This document shows, one piece after another, positions 1-11,763 of a stretch of 64,000 bases of DNA (positions are counted from its first letter, which is position 1; every line of letters starts with the position of its first letter). The DNA comes from Hormiphora californensis (taxonomy: Eukaryota > Ctenophora > Tentaculata > Cydippida > Pleurobrachiidae). Below the pieces are notes generated by a model. The model was not told the DNA's origin. It did no database searches and saw only the letters and a program-made list of their open reading frames with translations. The stretch spans positions 638,474 through 702,473 of the forward strand of contig CM035357.1 in the NCBI GenBank assembly GCA_020137815.1, read 5' to 3'. Both the position numbers and the translations under genes were made by a program.

Positions 1-137
1 TCCTTTTTCTCATAATCTCAGAGATTTATTTCCCGGTAATTATGGAATGAATAGAGTCTTGGATAATTTATCACTCCAGCGCATGTATGTCTTTGATTAT
101 TGATTCAGATATACACTTACACCCGAGTACCCTATAG

Positions 138-319
138 TGCATTCTCTGGTGACCGTTCATTGTCAGGATTCCCTTGTTCTCGGTGGACTATCAGTCATAT
201 TTGTAGTACTACTCACGACTGCCTCTTATGTGTCCAATTCTTGTTACAAATGTGCGAAGTACATTTACGGAAGGCGCGACGACACGGGAATGCCAGAGAT
301 GCGCTCTGAGGCAAATTAA
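138..319 (+). CDS. Probable last exon of a membrane-protein gene (partial)
   Basis: An open frame runs from an acceptor-like CCCTATAG ending at 137 to a TAA at 317-319. It encodes about 60 residues: a short extracellular-like stretch, one hydrophobic segment rich in Val, Leu and Ile (about residues 11-29), two cysteines just after it, and a basic-to-acidic hydrophilic tail. That is the shape of the transmembrane helix and short cytoplasmic tail of a single-pass protein whose earlier exons lie outside the window. The family is not recognised. The frame could also be chance; support is the splice acceptor, the stop and the membrane topology only. Confidence 0.35.
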
Positions 320-479
320 CCCCGCGCGCGCGGCTCTAACGTGGTTCAAAGAAAGTTTTACGAAGGAGCACAGAGGAGTCCGTGTGTGTGTGCGCACTTT
401 TTTAAATTGGCGTCCATCTTTGTTTGTTATCACGCGTGTTCATTGTTGAACCCTTTTAACCTTTTTAAAGTTGATTGCG

Positions 480-3400
480 ATGGACAACGACGTGTCCTCG
501 ACGATTGATTACTCTCACTATATTGAAAATGAGAATGAAAACCTCCCCGCAACTTCCATTCACAGGCATGCTCAAGCTGGATATCACACGACCAGCGTGG
601 GCGAAAAAGTAAGTCTGTCAAGCTCATATCGTTTTGAAAACTTTGATTATTGCATCATGCCATCATAGTCTAGATGTTAACTTGTTTATACCTCAGCTTG
701 TCCCTGGAATCACCATCGATTTTGATCTTGCTGATCCGTACTTCAATGAATTTAAACCCGGTGAATACAGCAGCTTACATGACCCTCACTTGAAAAACTT
801 CCTGAACAAAAAGTCCGTTCGGATTTGCCTGATGAAAAACAAACTGCTCACCAAAAACGGGGAGGTCCGCTGTACTCTTCACGAATTCAACCGATTCCAG
901 GTTGGCAGTGAATTCAAATTATACCGTTTTCTGTTTCAATGTTTCATAACATTCTTCTTAAACTCACGGTCTTCTCCCCACTTCCCAGAGAAACCTGAAA
1001 CACTACTTCAAGACACAGAAACGAATCGCTGCAAACTTGGAGAAAAAGTTTTATGTTGACCCCCGAAAAACCATTCGAAATAAACTGAAACAGGAACGAC
1101 TCTCCAACAGAATTCAGGTAAAATTAACTCTCAGCCAGCATAAAATAAATACACTTTGACTGTCGTCCAGCTTGTCTGTAAAATTGATCTTACACCTGTT
1201 TCCTCCCTCTCAGCACAACTTGAAAATAGCAGAGGCAAGAGCTCGACACACCGAATTCAACATGAGGCGACGGAGGCAAATCCTAAACGGGATCATTCAA
1301 AAGGATAAACAGGCCGCCGAGGTGGGTCTATAGATCGTTTATTCATGTTTTTACATTGTTTGAGCTATACTGATATTTTCTAAATTCTAGGAGTTGGGAA
1401 TTGCTTATTGCTAATCCAACCTCTCCGTCTTAGTTGATCCGTCGTGTGCGTCTGGAGAGGGACGAAATGGAGAGTCAGGCCCAGATGGAAACTAAACGAA
1501 GGGAGTTGATTAAGATTCGACTAGACAGCACTGATATTATCCGGCGATGCTCCATCATAAAGCGGATCAAGCAGAAAGAGAGGATTGTTTCACAGAAGAT
1601 GCTGATAGAGAAACAACGCCGTATCAAGCAGATCTCCGCTCAAGTACGTTTCAATGCCCGTTTCAATTATCTGCTTGTCAGTTTTTATGTTCTAACCCAC
1701 GAAACAGGGTCTAACTAGGCAACTTGTCAGCAAGTTGAAAATGTTTTAAGTCTTGACACATGTCCCTTTTTAGAGGTGGCAGTGGCATCAGGAGAGAATG
1801 AATGTGAAGGATAAAGAGTTGATTAAGTTCCTGAACGAGGAAACAGATAAGAAGAAGACCCGTATGGAATCAATCTACAGTCGAGCACAACATTCCGAAG
1901 AGAACAAAAATGTTTGCAATGGTAAGGTTTTTTACCTCGTACCTCTAACCCCATACCAGAAATTTCCAACCCCGTACCTCCTTCTAACCCCGAATCTCTT
2001 TCTAACTTCGTACCTCTAACGTCTTACCTCTGTCCTCTGACCCCGTACCTCTTTCTAACCTCCTATCTTTTCTTAGAGCGGCAAAAATGTGTCTTTGAGG
2101 AACACCAGAGGATTGAAGACACCCACTTGGTGGAGGCGAGACAATGGGAAGGAAAGGTGTGCGATAAAAGGGCGAAGGCAGCAGCTAAATGGAGACATAA
2201 GATGAACATCAAGCAGACTGTTGCTGACAGTCGTATGGCTGATATCGAAAAAAGTAAATGTGAGAGGAAGAAGAATGCCCTGGAGAGAAAGAAGGACCAG
2301 GTTAGTCATCTAGTTTCTAAAAAATGGGTTTCAAATGTTTAGATGATGATCACCTTCAGTTTTTTTCACTCCTGCACTTTTATTTAGATTGCCGAGAGTT
2401 TGAAAGAATTGGAGAAGATGAATGTGACGGTGCTTGGTACCACTGGTTATGGATCTCACGAACTGGCGAATATTCACCGTGATGCCTCCAAAATCAGGTT
2501 CGTACAAGATCCTCCTCCTTCCTAGTTCCCCTTAGTTCCTCTAACAGTTATACAAATAACACACACTAGGTATTCACTTATTAACCCACTCACACTTTGA
2601 ACCTGCAGATTTTCTGCCTACTACGATCCTGGCCGGGACACAATCGATCCATGCCGAACCACCCAGTTCCACTCCTACTTCAAGCCCCTCCACGTCATTC
2701 ACGCCAAGTATCTACCTGGTTTGTCGCCTCCCCCAAGAAAGGTTGATACACGGCCTGCTCGGAAAGTCCGAATAAAGAAGCCTCCTGTAACGATTGTGGA
2801 TGAACCAGTTCCAGTGAAGAGCACTAGTACCGTGGATTCCTCGACCAGTAGCGTGCCAGATAGTCTGCTAGAGGAACTCTTGTCAGACCTGCTGCAGGAG
2901 GAACTGGAGGACGTTGTTCAGGAGTGTCTGGCCGAGGAGGAGGGAGAGGAGGAAGTGGCTGAGTACAGATCCGTACAGAGAACTTATGTCCAGTCTAACT
3001 TCTCCCTCACCTCGGACCAAGAATCCAGTACTGCTTACAGAGAGAGTGTGGGTACATGTGGATCTGAGTTTGACATGGATGACCTTGTGATGGATGTGGT
3101 GGCCAAACTAATGGCCTGTCTGAAGGGATCTGTGGACACTGACAGTGTATATAGCGGCCAAACTAGTACAACAGACTGCACAACTCGGGATGGAGAGTCC
3201 ATCGTTACTGACATCGTTCTGAGACTTATCGCCACCATCCAGCACTTCACACGGGAATCAGAAATGACAGTTTCACAATCCATTCAAAGCATTCTATCCT
3301 CCTCAGCCGATTCTTGCACAAGTCGTAGCACACTCAAAGATCTGCACACACGGGCTCAGTTTCTTTTGAACCACGCTCTTGACGCGGCCAAGTTAAAGCT

Positions 3401-6400
3401 CCAGTTCAGAGGTTACAACTACATGACGTGGAACATTCTGGAGGACTGTCTGAAGAAGGCCAGGAGTAAGATCCTGAGAGAGAATCCGTCTAGAGTAGAA
3501 CAGTTTACTGACGTAGAGCTGGTAGAGTGGATAATGGAGGAGACAAAGGTGTTCCTTCAATCTGCTACTGCCCTTTTGTACGAGGCAATGCACGGACCTG
3601 GCCAGACTCCAGACAACAAACTACTGGTTGAGGACTGCTATCTGGACCAACTAAACAAGGCCCTAGGATCCCAAGCCTTCATGTTTGAACAGGAAGAAGC
3701 TCTGGATGAAGCCCTAAAAACAGGCGATGTTGCAAAGTTTGCAGTGTTGCTGGTGAAGAAAACACTGAACAATGCTGTAATGGGGATCCCTCGTCGCAGC
3801 AGTGTCATGTTGGCCCAGGCTCTCAAGGAGTCAGACTATGACCTGGCAGGCTCTCTATTGTCGGCCAAGGCCATCACGGTGGCCCACAGAAAAGTCCAAT
3901 TAGAACCCGCCAAGACGAGTGATGGGGCTGGGTTCCGGGATGCCTACCACAAGGGTGATCTAGAGACCGCAGGGACTATCTTAGCCACCCGTGCTATGCA
4001 ACATGCCATGGATATCCACCCATCAGAATCAGATCCACTGGAAAGTAGTCTCTCCTCTATGGTGTTGAAGAATGCTTTGGAGCAGGGGGATCTTGGACAG
4101 GCCTCTGACATCATAATTGAGCAGGCACTTCGTGAAGCGCTTTGTTACGCTAACACACCCACACAAGAGATTTCTCTGGAGGACGCCCTCAAGTTTGGAG
4201 ATTTGGACGTTGCTGGCACGATCATGGCCGTAACTGCCCTTGGGTCTGGTCTGGAGGAGGTACTGTCTGCGGACAAGACAATGACTCCCAGCAGCATCAA
4301 CCTTGAAACAGCCATGGCAACTGGAGATTTCAACAAAGCTGGTGTCATCCTGATGTCCCGGGCGCTCAGGGGAGGTTTTAAGGAGATAGACGATGCTGTG
4401 GCAATGAGGAGGGAGAGTAGTTTACTGTTGGAGGATGCCCTGTATACTGGGGATCTGCCTACAGCAGGGGACATTATTGTCAAGAGAGTACTGAAAAGTG
4501 GCTATGTCTGAGGTTGATGAGGCGTCAGCAGCGAAGATTCTCTGTTCAAATAGTTCTATGATTCTCAGAGAGTCACTAGAGAAAGGGGACCTGGAGACAG
4601 CAGCCCCAATTCTTGTCAACCGAGCCCTATGGAAAGCTATGGAGGATGGCGGAGAGGTCAGTCAAACAAGCAGTGAGGCACTAGATGAAGCCTTGAAAAC
4701 TGGAGAGTTGGACGTGGCTGGAGAAGTCCTAGCGCAACGTGCTTTACGTAGTGGGGTAGACGAAGTGTCTCCAACCCCACCCTCAAAAACACCTAGCGAT
4801 TTGGTTCTGGAAGAATCTCTGGCTGCTGGTGATTTGGAGACTGCTGCTGGAATCATGATGGAGCGAGCATTCCGTACCTCACCCATTCCCGAGGAACCTT
4901 CGGAAATGAAAATTCCTTCCTTCACGGCGTCAGATCGGACCATTCCTGAGCCGATATTGTCAGACGTTGTGGTTACACCAGTGGAGTCGATCCAGACAAT
5001 CAAGTCCGAGGAGGATCACAAGGAGCCCGAGAAGAGGTACCCTACCCTTGATGATGGTGTGTACTTCCTGGAGCAGCTTCTCCTACCCACTCACACTAAA
5101 ACTGATCAATTGGAGCGGGGCCAACTTTTCTCTGAGATCCGAGCAGATGTTGCATGTGAGGAGATGGGCTTCACCCTCGCCAAAGATGGTGATGAAGGCT
5201 ATACGTTGCTAGGGAAACATCTGAAGGAATCCAACTGGTTCGGGGCGGCCGAGGGTGTCGTTAGAGTTCTAGGGGATGCAATTACTAAAGCTACCGAGGA
5301 TTACTCTGATACGGCTCGATTTGTAACTCTTCTCTCATTGTTTGTTGTTGACTCGGCCCTAGCCATCCTCAGAGACAGCCAGCCTCGTTTCCAGCCCGCA
5401 GCTGGGATGGGCGATGCTGTATTGGATCACATTCGTGAGACCTTGGGTTCTGTCGGGATCATGAATGAAACTCCAGTGGCAAGTGTTATTGGGCAGTGCC
5501 ACAAGATTCTGATGGGTGCAACTGAGAGCGAGGGCCAAGCTACGGAATAGGAGCAGTCTGGAGCTTATGGACGCCTGCAGGACAGGCAATCCATTCAGGG
5601 CCGGGGAAATCTTGGCCAGCAAGACATTGAGGAAAGCAGAAGATCAACTCCGGGATATCGACCAGTTTAGGAGTACTTCAGACATCCTGACCGAAACCCC
5701 AAGCACACCTATCAAACCGAAGAGATCCAAAAAGAAGATCAACATGCGATGGATTGCCAATGCCATCCCGAGTCTCCTCGACTTCCAAAACCAGTCTATC
5801 TAAACCGACTCACTCTTCGTCGAGTTACGAGCCCATCCGAGATATGCTGCTAGCAGAGGAGAGAGAGGCCCACATCTCTCGTATCGTATCCACCTCCAAT
5901 ACCTCACTACCCTCTGAAGGTAGAGAGGAGTCGCAGCAGTTTGCACGACGTATCTCCTGACACCTCACTAGCTTTATCGGAGGGTAACCTCACCCACGGG
6001 TACGTGAGAAAGATCCAAAGTAAGGAACACGTGTACTATATCGACTCAGTGGGGCAAATCAAGAAGAAAGCAAAGAAGAAGAAGTCTTCCCGTAGTAGGC
6101 GATCGTTAACTAAGGACGATCTAAACCTCCACCGGGATCAGGAGCAGGATGACCTCCCGTCTGATGAGCCAAAGGCCATCTCCTCAGAGGTTGACCTAGT
6201 GCCGACTCCACCTGGCAACGTGCCCAGTGACGCCTCTAGGAAGTCCATTGAGGTAAGGAGGAGCAGTTTCAAGAGACGGGAATCGAACCTCCAAATGATC
6301 GCTGTCATCAACTCCTCATACACCAACATGCACCGGAAATCAGGGGATGTGTCCAAGACAGTCATCGATCAGGACGGCGGGGCTAGTTCTAGTGAGGACA

Positions 6401-6516
6401 AAGCAAGGAGGAAAAGTATTGATGAAATGCTGTCGGAAACTGACAGGGAACTGATCAAGAAACTTTCAAATAAATCGGCAACAGGAGACCAAAGCGATAG
6501 TGATGATGAGAAATAG
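480..6516 (+). CDS. Fibrous sheath-interacting protein 2-like protein, frame-disrupted last exon
   Basis: Exons joined by GT-AG introns with matching phases: 480-608, 697-900, 989-1117, 1214-1321, 1434-1643, 1774-1921, 2077-2300, 2388-2497 and 2609-6516. The N-terminal part resembles FSIP2: GEK, then DLADPYF, LHDPHLK and a CTLHEFNRF motif in exon 2, a long basic coiled coil, and KPLHVIHAKYLPG in exon 9. In vertebrates FSIP2 is a sperm-flagellum fibrous-sheath protein that binds AKAP4. Exon 9 then carries amphipathic helices (about 2860-3280) and about eleven 40-residue repeats of the type DALxxGDLxxAGxIxxxRAL (about 3700-5620). The tail is Ser/Lys rich and ends at 6514-6516. The reading frame changes four times, always by +1: near 4495-4512, 5513-5550, 5754-5803 and 5880-5955. 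Coding character continues across each change, so this is one gene with consensus errors, a recent pseudogene, or something stranger. The N-terminal homology is fairly secure; equating the repeat region with FSIP2 is not. Confidence 0.62.
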
Positions 6517-6595
6517 CTACCAGACAGGATCTGATTTTATTAATATCTATCGAATATAACACTTTTAATTTCACAAAACCAAACTGTCTCCATTC

Positions 6596-9500
6596 TCATC
6601 TCATGATAGTAAACACTACAAGGGCTAGAAACACCCAACTTGGTCGAAGTAGTGAGGTGGCCCTTGAGCTGCATTCTGGTACTGAGGGGTACCACCTGTT
6701 ACGGGCAGTACACGTCACCGTAGTGTTCCCCTTTATCTTGTACCCGGACTCACATCCAAACGTCACCGTGTCACCTATAATAACAGTATGGGTTAGAGAA
6801 AGAGGGGGAGAAAGAGAGAGAGAGAGGGCTACAGTATGAACATGGTTTAGAGAGGCCAGAGGGAAGTACAAAAAGTATTTGTAGCTCGCTACCAGTCCCT
6901 TGCCAGTGCGTCTAGTACGCTCCGGAGGCTACCAAGCAGGGAAGGGTTATAACTAGGTACCTGTTATGAAAGGAGCATAGGTGTCTGATCGTTTCTTGGT
7001 GGTAGTTGTCCCCTTCCCTACTCGACTAGTAACATCGTAACACCCCGGCACGCAGGTTACTAAGTTACCCAAATCGGACCAGGTTCCTCCATTACACACT
7101 GTAGTGGACTTGCCTCCATCTCCCTGCTTTGTTGTGTACCTGCAGGGTATACAATGAATCAAACCACCTTATAGACCTGCCTCTAACCACCCTACTAAAC
7201 TACCTCTAACCACCCTAAATACCCATCTCTAACCACCCTACTATAAACCACCCTATGTTCCCATCTCTAACCACCCTATTTACCAGTCTCTAACCACCCG
7301 ATTTACCCGTCTCTACAGGAGATGACGGAAGAGAGGGAAGAGCTTGCCAGGACTGGCGCTGTATTTGGGGCGGCGGATAGGGAGTCTGTTCTGTACTTGA
7401 TGGCCCAATTATGTGTCGCATCAACAGGTATGGGGGAACAGCCCTCTGGGAGTTGGGTTAATTAATTGGGACAGATTAGGGCCTCTGGGAGTAGAAGGGC
7501 AAGTTGGGGAAAAGGTTGGCATTATTTTAGAACATCCTTCTGTGAGAGGGATAAGTTTGGACACTAGTTGGTATAGTGTGGACTGTGGAGGAGTGTTTTT
7601 AGTAGGATGAAGGTAACAAATCTGTCAGGCCAATGCTCTGACAGTACAAAATAGGTTCCTTACCGCTACACCATATAGTCTGTTGGCTGAAAATGTCAGG
7701 GACAAACTTCCCATTGCTGCTACACTTTATCTCTATAGTATTTTGTTGTGAACCTGGGAAGTGGGGAATAGAAAGAGATAGAAAAGATAGAGAAATATCA
7801 TGCATAATGCCAAGAACTGCAGTACTGCGGTTTTTATCCACGCCCAGAAGTTTGTTAGAATTGCCATAAAATTTCTTAGAATCGCCATAAAATTTCTTAG
7901 AATTGCTATAAAATTTATTTGATAATTAGTAATAAATACATGCATGTACCTGATTTTAAAAAGAGAAAATCAAGTTTTCAAAAAACAATCGTTTCACAAA
8001 ATTGATTGATCATATTGTACCTGATTTTACAAAGTCAATAGTGGTAGTGTCCACACTGTCAACTATTCTAACTGAGTTTACCCATACATGGGAGCTGTTC
8101 TTGCACCTGAGGTGGTGGGATAGTTGAGACACAGGAGGTACATTACTCAACAAGGTTTTGTCGAGAGGGGAGGGGGCGTGGCCGGGGAGGTACCGATCAT
8201 TGGGCTTGTTGAAGTGGGATGCAATCAATCGATTATTGGTATCTGGACCTGGGTGATCCCTCAGTTTGGTACACGCCCATTCACCGTGTGTGTGTACTGC
8301 ACGGAGTCATGACGTCACAATGCTATTGATCGCACCGCTGCAGCTCAGCTCCTACACGCACACACACTGCTTTATGGGTGTGTCTCACCAAATTGACACC
8401 AAAATTTCAAACTCGGAGAATTTCAAAAAAAATTATATCATCTGAAAGCGGGTAAAGGACTGATCATTTCGGTATGTCGCGTCAGTTTAATTGATTATTA
8501 ATTAATTAATTATTAATTAATTAGCGACCGTAACATTGGTAACGACCGTAACGTTTCGGTCGTTACAGTGTATTCTATTTAAAATTACACATAAAATGGT
8601 CGTAACAACCGTAACGTAACGGTCGTTACATATGTAACGACTGTAACGTAACGGTCGTTACATTTGTAATGACCGTAACGTAACGGTCGTTAAATTTGTA
8701 ATGACCGTAACGTTTTACCACCGTAATGTTACGGTCGTTACCAAAAATGACCGTATTTTGTAACGACCGTAACGTTACGGTCGTTACATTTGTAACGACC
8801 GTAACGTTTCGGTCGTAACATTTGTAACGACCGTAACGTTTCGGTCGTTACATTTGTAACGACCGTTACGTTACGGTTGCTGTTACGGTCGTTACAAATG
8901 TTACATCTCCAGAATGTTCAGGCAGCCACGGCCATACTTTTTGGACTAAGGCTTCAGAATTCAGACAGGAGAAAGTACTCAGTCACAGCTACCGCTGAGT
9001 ACCAGTTTCAACTTCGTACGATAACTACAACTGATTCTATGATCGTTCAAAAATGCGTTACGGTCGTTACGGTCGTTACGTCAACGCCAAAAAAAGGCTT
9101 TTTTTGGCATATTTTGCATCATAATTCAGCTCAGTGATGCATAACTATCATGATATTTAGTAATTCAGTAGTTCAGACATTTTCTGACAGTTTGGTACCA
9201 AAATTAACAAAATTGGCCAATGTTTAGGTGGTCTACGGACCTGTACAAAATTTCCAAACTCGAGGTGTCAATTTGGTGAGACACACCCTTATAGCTTATA
9301 ATAGCCGCATCCAAAGCATTATAAGTTTGGAGAAAGATAATAATAAGAGTTCATGATGAGATGAGTTTAGTTACGAAGTCACCCCTATTATTGCTCCGTG
9401 AGCTTGTGTAGGGGTAGTTTCATTACCAAGAGATGTCTAGGATTATAGTCAAAATGGTAGGGTGGTTGATCCCTGAGACGCTGTTACTCAGCCAGTGCAG

Positions 9501-9814
9501 CTGTGGTACAAATGTGGTACAAATCTAAAAAGAGGCGGCTCACATTCTAAGATTCTAAAACTCGAAGAGGCAGGTATGTCATATCTTACTTTAGTACAGC
9601 AGACTCATCTGGTGACCAAGATGTTGTCTTTAGAGCTCCACCGGTATCTGTTACTATCTGACTAGAAGCTGTGACTAGGTTCTCGCTGGCACACGAAGTA
9701 TCATACTGACCAGAAATAGGAAGTAGGAAATCTGAAGGGGTTTCAGTAGTGCAGTGACAAGATGAGATGAGATGTTTCTGGAAACAAATTGGAAAGAAAC
9801 TGTTGTTTATAGGT
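6596..9814 (-). CDS. Sushi (CCP) domain membrane-anchored protein, 5' end not found
   Basis: Exons on the minus strand: 9590-9777 (or starting at 9814 from an alternative acceptor), 8021-8106, 7664-7753, 6961-7139 and 6596-6774. Phases match from the first to the third and from the fourth to the fifth; the third and fourth do not match, so an exon is missing or the frame is damaged. The last exon encodes a clear sushi half-domain (GDTVTFGCESGYKIKG, then TCTA, W and PEC) followed by a hydrophobic C-terminus without a charged tail, which suggests a GPI-anchor signal or a terminal membrane helix. Earlier exons add CxxGxW-type sushi fragments. Proteins with such domains are usually extracellular adhesion or complement-regulator-like proteins. 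No signal peptide exon was found; the next gene upstream begins its 3' end at 10095. A 913-bp transposon lies in the intron 8107-9589. Confidence 0.55.
7172..7315. repeat. Short tandem repeat (CTCTAACCACCCTA-type)
   Basis: About seven imperfect copies of a 20-24 bp unit containing CTCTAACCACCC, inside an intron of the sushi-domain gene. Confidence 0.85.
7321..7425 (+). other. Orphan exon-like block on the opposite strand of the sushi gene
   Basis: A pyrimidine-rich acceptor (CCGTCTCTACAG) is followed by 105 nt open in one frame and then a GTATGG donor. The conceptual peptide is acidic and helical (EMTEEREELARTGAVFGAAD, then more), somewhat like the repeat units of the FSIP2-like gene upstream on the same strand. 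No partner exon was found on either side. It could be an alternative 3' exon of the upstream gene, a relic, or chance. Confidence 0.3.
8376..9288. mobile_element. Non-autonomous DNA transposon built of GTAACGACCGTAACG palindromes
   Basis: The ends are inverted repeats of about 25 bp starting GGGTGTGTCTCACCAAATTG and ending in its complement, flanked by the direct repeat TTAT (8372-8375 and 9289-9292). The interior from about 8520 to 8900, plus 9055-9080, is an array of about ten palindromes on the theme GTAACGACCGTAACGTTACG followed by its mirror. There is no transposase; the 86-residue open frame at 8877-9137 runs out of the array and is not credible. It sits in an intron of the sushi-domain gene. 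Confidence 0.8.
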
Positions 9815-9933
9815 ACCTGGGGTAAAGAGAAAAACAACCCAATACATGGTTTGAAAACAACAAGACAAAAACTTCACTCAGCTGACTATACACAAGGGGG
9901 CCTGTCTTGAACAAATCGCTTTATACACTTCCT

Positions 9934-9938
<5 letters not shown>

Positions 9939-10013
<75 letters not shown>

Positions 10014-10021
10014 ATTCTCCA

Positions 10022-10084
<63 letters not shown>
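9939..10084. repeat. (CT)n microsatellite
   Basis: Almost pure CT dinucleotide tract just beyond the stop codon of the minus-strand GPCR at 10095. Open frames of Leu-Ser dipeptides through it are artefacts. Confidence 0.97.
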
Positions 10085-10086
<2 letters not shown>

Positions 10087-10094
10087 TCTGTATC

Positions 10095-11763
10095 CTAACC
10101 TCTCCTCTCTTCACCCTCACTTTTCCCGTCTTTATTTTCAGTCTGTCCCCCACCTGCATAACTTGCAATCATCGAATAATCAAACTCCAGCACGTTAACA
10201 CTGATTCGCCTAAGATAGTTCAGCCGGAGAGTCAATACATTCTTCAGAAATGTCCTAAATCTATTGCTATGGAATGTATAAATAATGGGATTACATGCCA
10301 CATTGAGAAAGTATATCTCAGATTGGAACCACAAGAACCAAGAGGGAAGGATGTTGTCATGGTGAAGTGTCTTTAGCACATTGTCCACAATCTGGGGTGT
10401 AATCGAGAGAATGAAAATAAAACTAACACTGGACACCATGAAAACTGTCTTCCGAGTCACATTAAAACTCTGGCTTGTCTGACTAACAATCTTTTTCCCG
10501 ATATTTACAATAATTTCCCGGGATCGGGAGAGTTCTCCTGCTCGCCATGGATAGTCCCGCGCCCAAGGGAGTTAGACGATGGATTGCCCAGGAACTGGCT
10601 GAGTTTTTTGTTTGGTGTTTTCTTTAAGGAATGATTTCCTGGGAGGAGGTAGATCGCCTAGTTCTGAGGGTCCTAACCCGTCCTCTCCCTCTGACTCCTC
10701 CTCTTCCTCCTGTCCCTCACTCTCTTCATCATCAGGTTGTTATCAGACTGGTGTGATCTAAACTGTCAGAGGAGGAGCTATTGACTTTATACATGGCTCG
10801 TGTTAGGGAGGGAGAAATCATGTTGAGTATGGGGGATGATGGTGACTTCCGGAGTGTATAAAATTCCTCCGCGCTCAATCTCCGTCTGATGCTGTACCGG
10901 GGTATGATTGGCTGCCGTCGTTGTACAATTTCTCTCATTGGAAACTCGTCTCTTGGAGGGGAAATGTCCTTCCCTTTACTCGCCAGCTGCTCAGAAGACC
11001 TCGCCCCAGAGATGACAGAGTGACCGGACCGTTTGGAGCTGTTTCTAGAGTTTTTCCCGTTGTTGTCCACTGAACACCACTCTTTTGAGACAAGATACGT
11101 GTCACCTGCCGACCCCCGTGCTTGGGTGTGTTTCATCTTTTTGCTGTTGTGCCGAGCTACAATTGCCAACAGAGCAAAGTTAGACACTATGATGGCGAGA
11201 AGGGCAGGAATAGAGACCATGAGAAAGACACCCTTGATAGCAATATCGTGTTTGTGTTCGGGGTGATCTGATCTACAGGAAAAGGTAGTACTCTCGTAAA
11301 CGGGGTATTCTCCCAATTTTAGGATGCTGAGTACTACTACAGCAGTGGAGAGAACCCAGATTATTATGACTGTGATTATCACCGCTAATCGGGACACTGG
11401 TTGTCTCCTCGATCGGAGAGGATAGGCAACTGTGTAGACTTTGTGAAGGGCTATCATTGTTAGGATAAGCAGCTCGCTCAGAGAGGGGATGTACACTAGA
11501 ATTCCACTGATATAACATATCACATCTCCCAACACCCACTCCCCGATTATCGTTGTTATGGCAACGGGAAGCCAGCCGGTTAGGGCAATCAGGAAGTCCG
11601 CAGCGGCCAGGTTTTGGAGCAGCAGTATTGAGATTCTATCGAATTCGATGGCCCGGTATTTGGCTGATATGATGAGGACTACCAAGTTCCCTAGGAAGGC
11701 CACAAGTAGACCCATGATGTTGTAGATGGACACGAGAATGATCTGAAGGAGTTCCACTGCCAT
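10095..11763 (-). CDS. Class A (rhodopsin-like) GPCR, interrupted in intracellular loop 3
   Basis: The start ATG is at 11763. TM1 holds GN (AFLGNLVV), TM2 NLAAADFL, TM3 begins with a conserved Cys, the DRY position reads HKVYTVAYPL, and ECL2 supplies the partner Cys; TM5 ends near SNFALLAIVARH. The frame ends at a TGA at 10732-10734 after a long Ser/Arg-rich loop. TM6, TM7 with NPIIY and the tail lie in an open frame at 10095-10460. Between them the loop continues as an acidic stretch (DDEESEGQEEEEE) in the +1 frame, with an in-frame TAA at 10572-10574 before it joins the TM6 frame. The receptor is therefore split by one +1 frame change and one stop. No intron satisfying GT-AG and phase was found. 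Either the consensus has errors or this is a recent pseudogene. The ligand cannot be assigned. Confidence 0.72.

Noticed and set aside
8520-8900. Evenly spaced palindromes resembling a CRISPR array
   Set aside because: The units are palindromes with short near-constant spacers, not repeats with unique spacers, and lie within a TIR transposon in an animal genome.
8877-9137. 86-residue open frame as a possible transposase fragment
   Set aside because: It starts in the palindromic array, lacks any transposase motif and ends at the element edge.
9907-10098. Leu-Ser open frames in CT tracts (also 12368-12707, 53802-54324, 56847-57321, 57610-57957, 62431-62730)
   Set aside because: Dinucleotide repeats have no stop codons in any frame; the peptides are only Ser-Leu or Arg-Glu.
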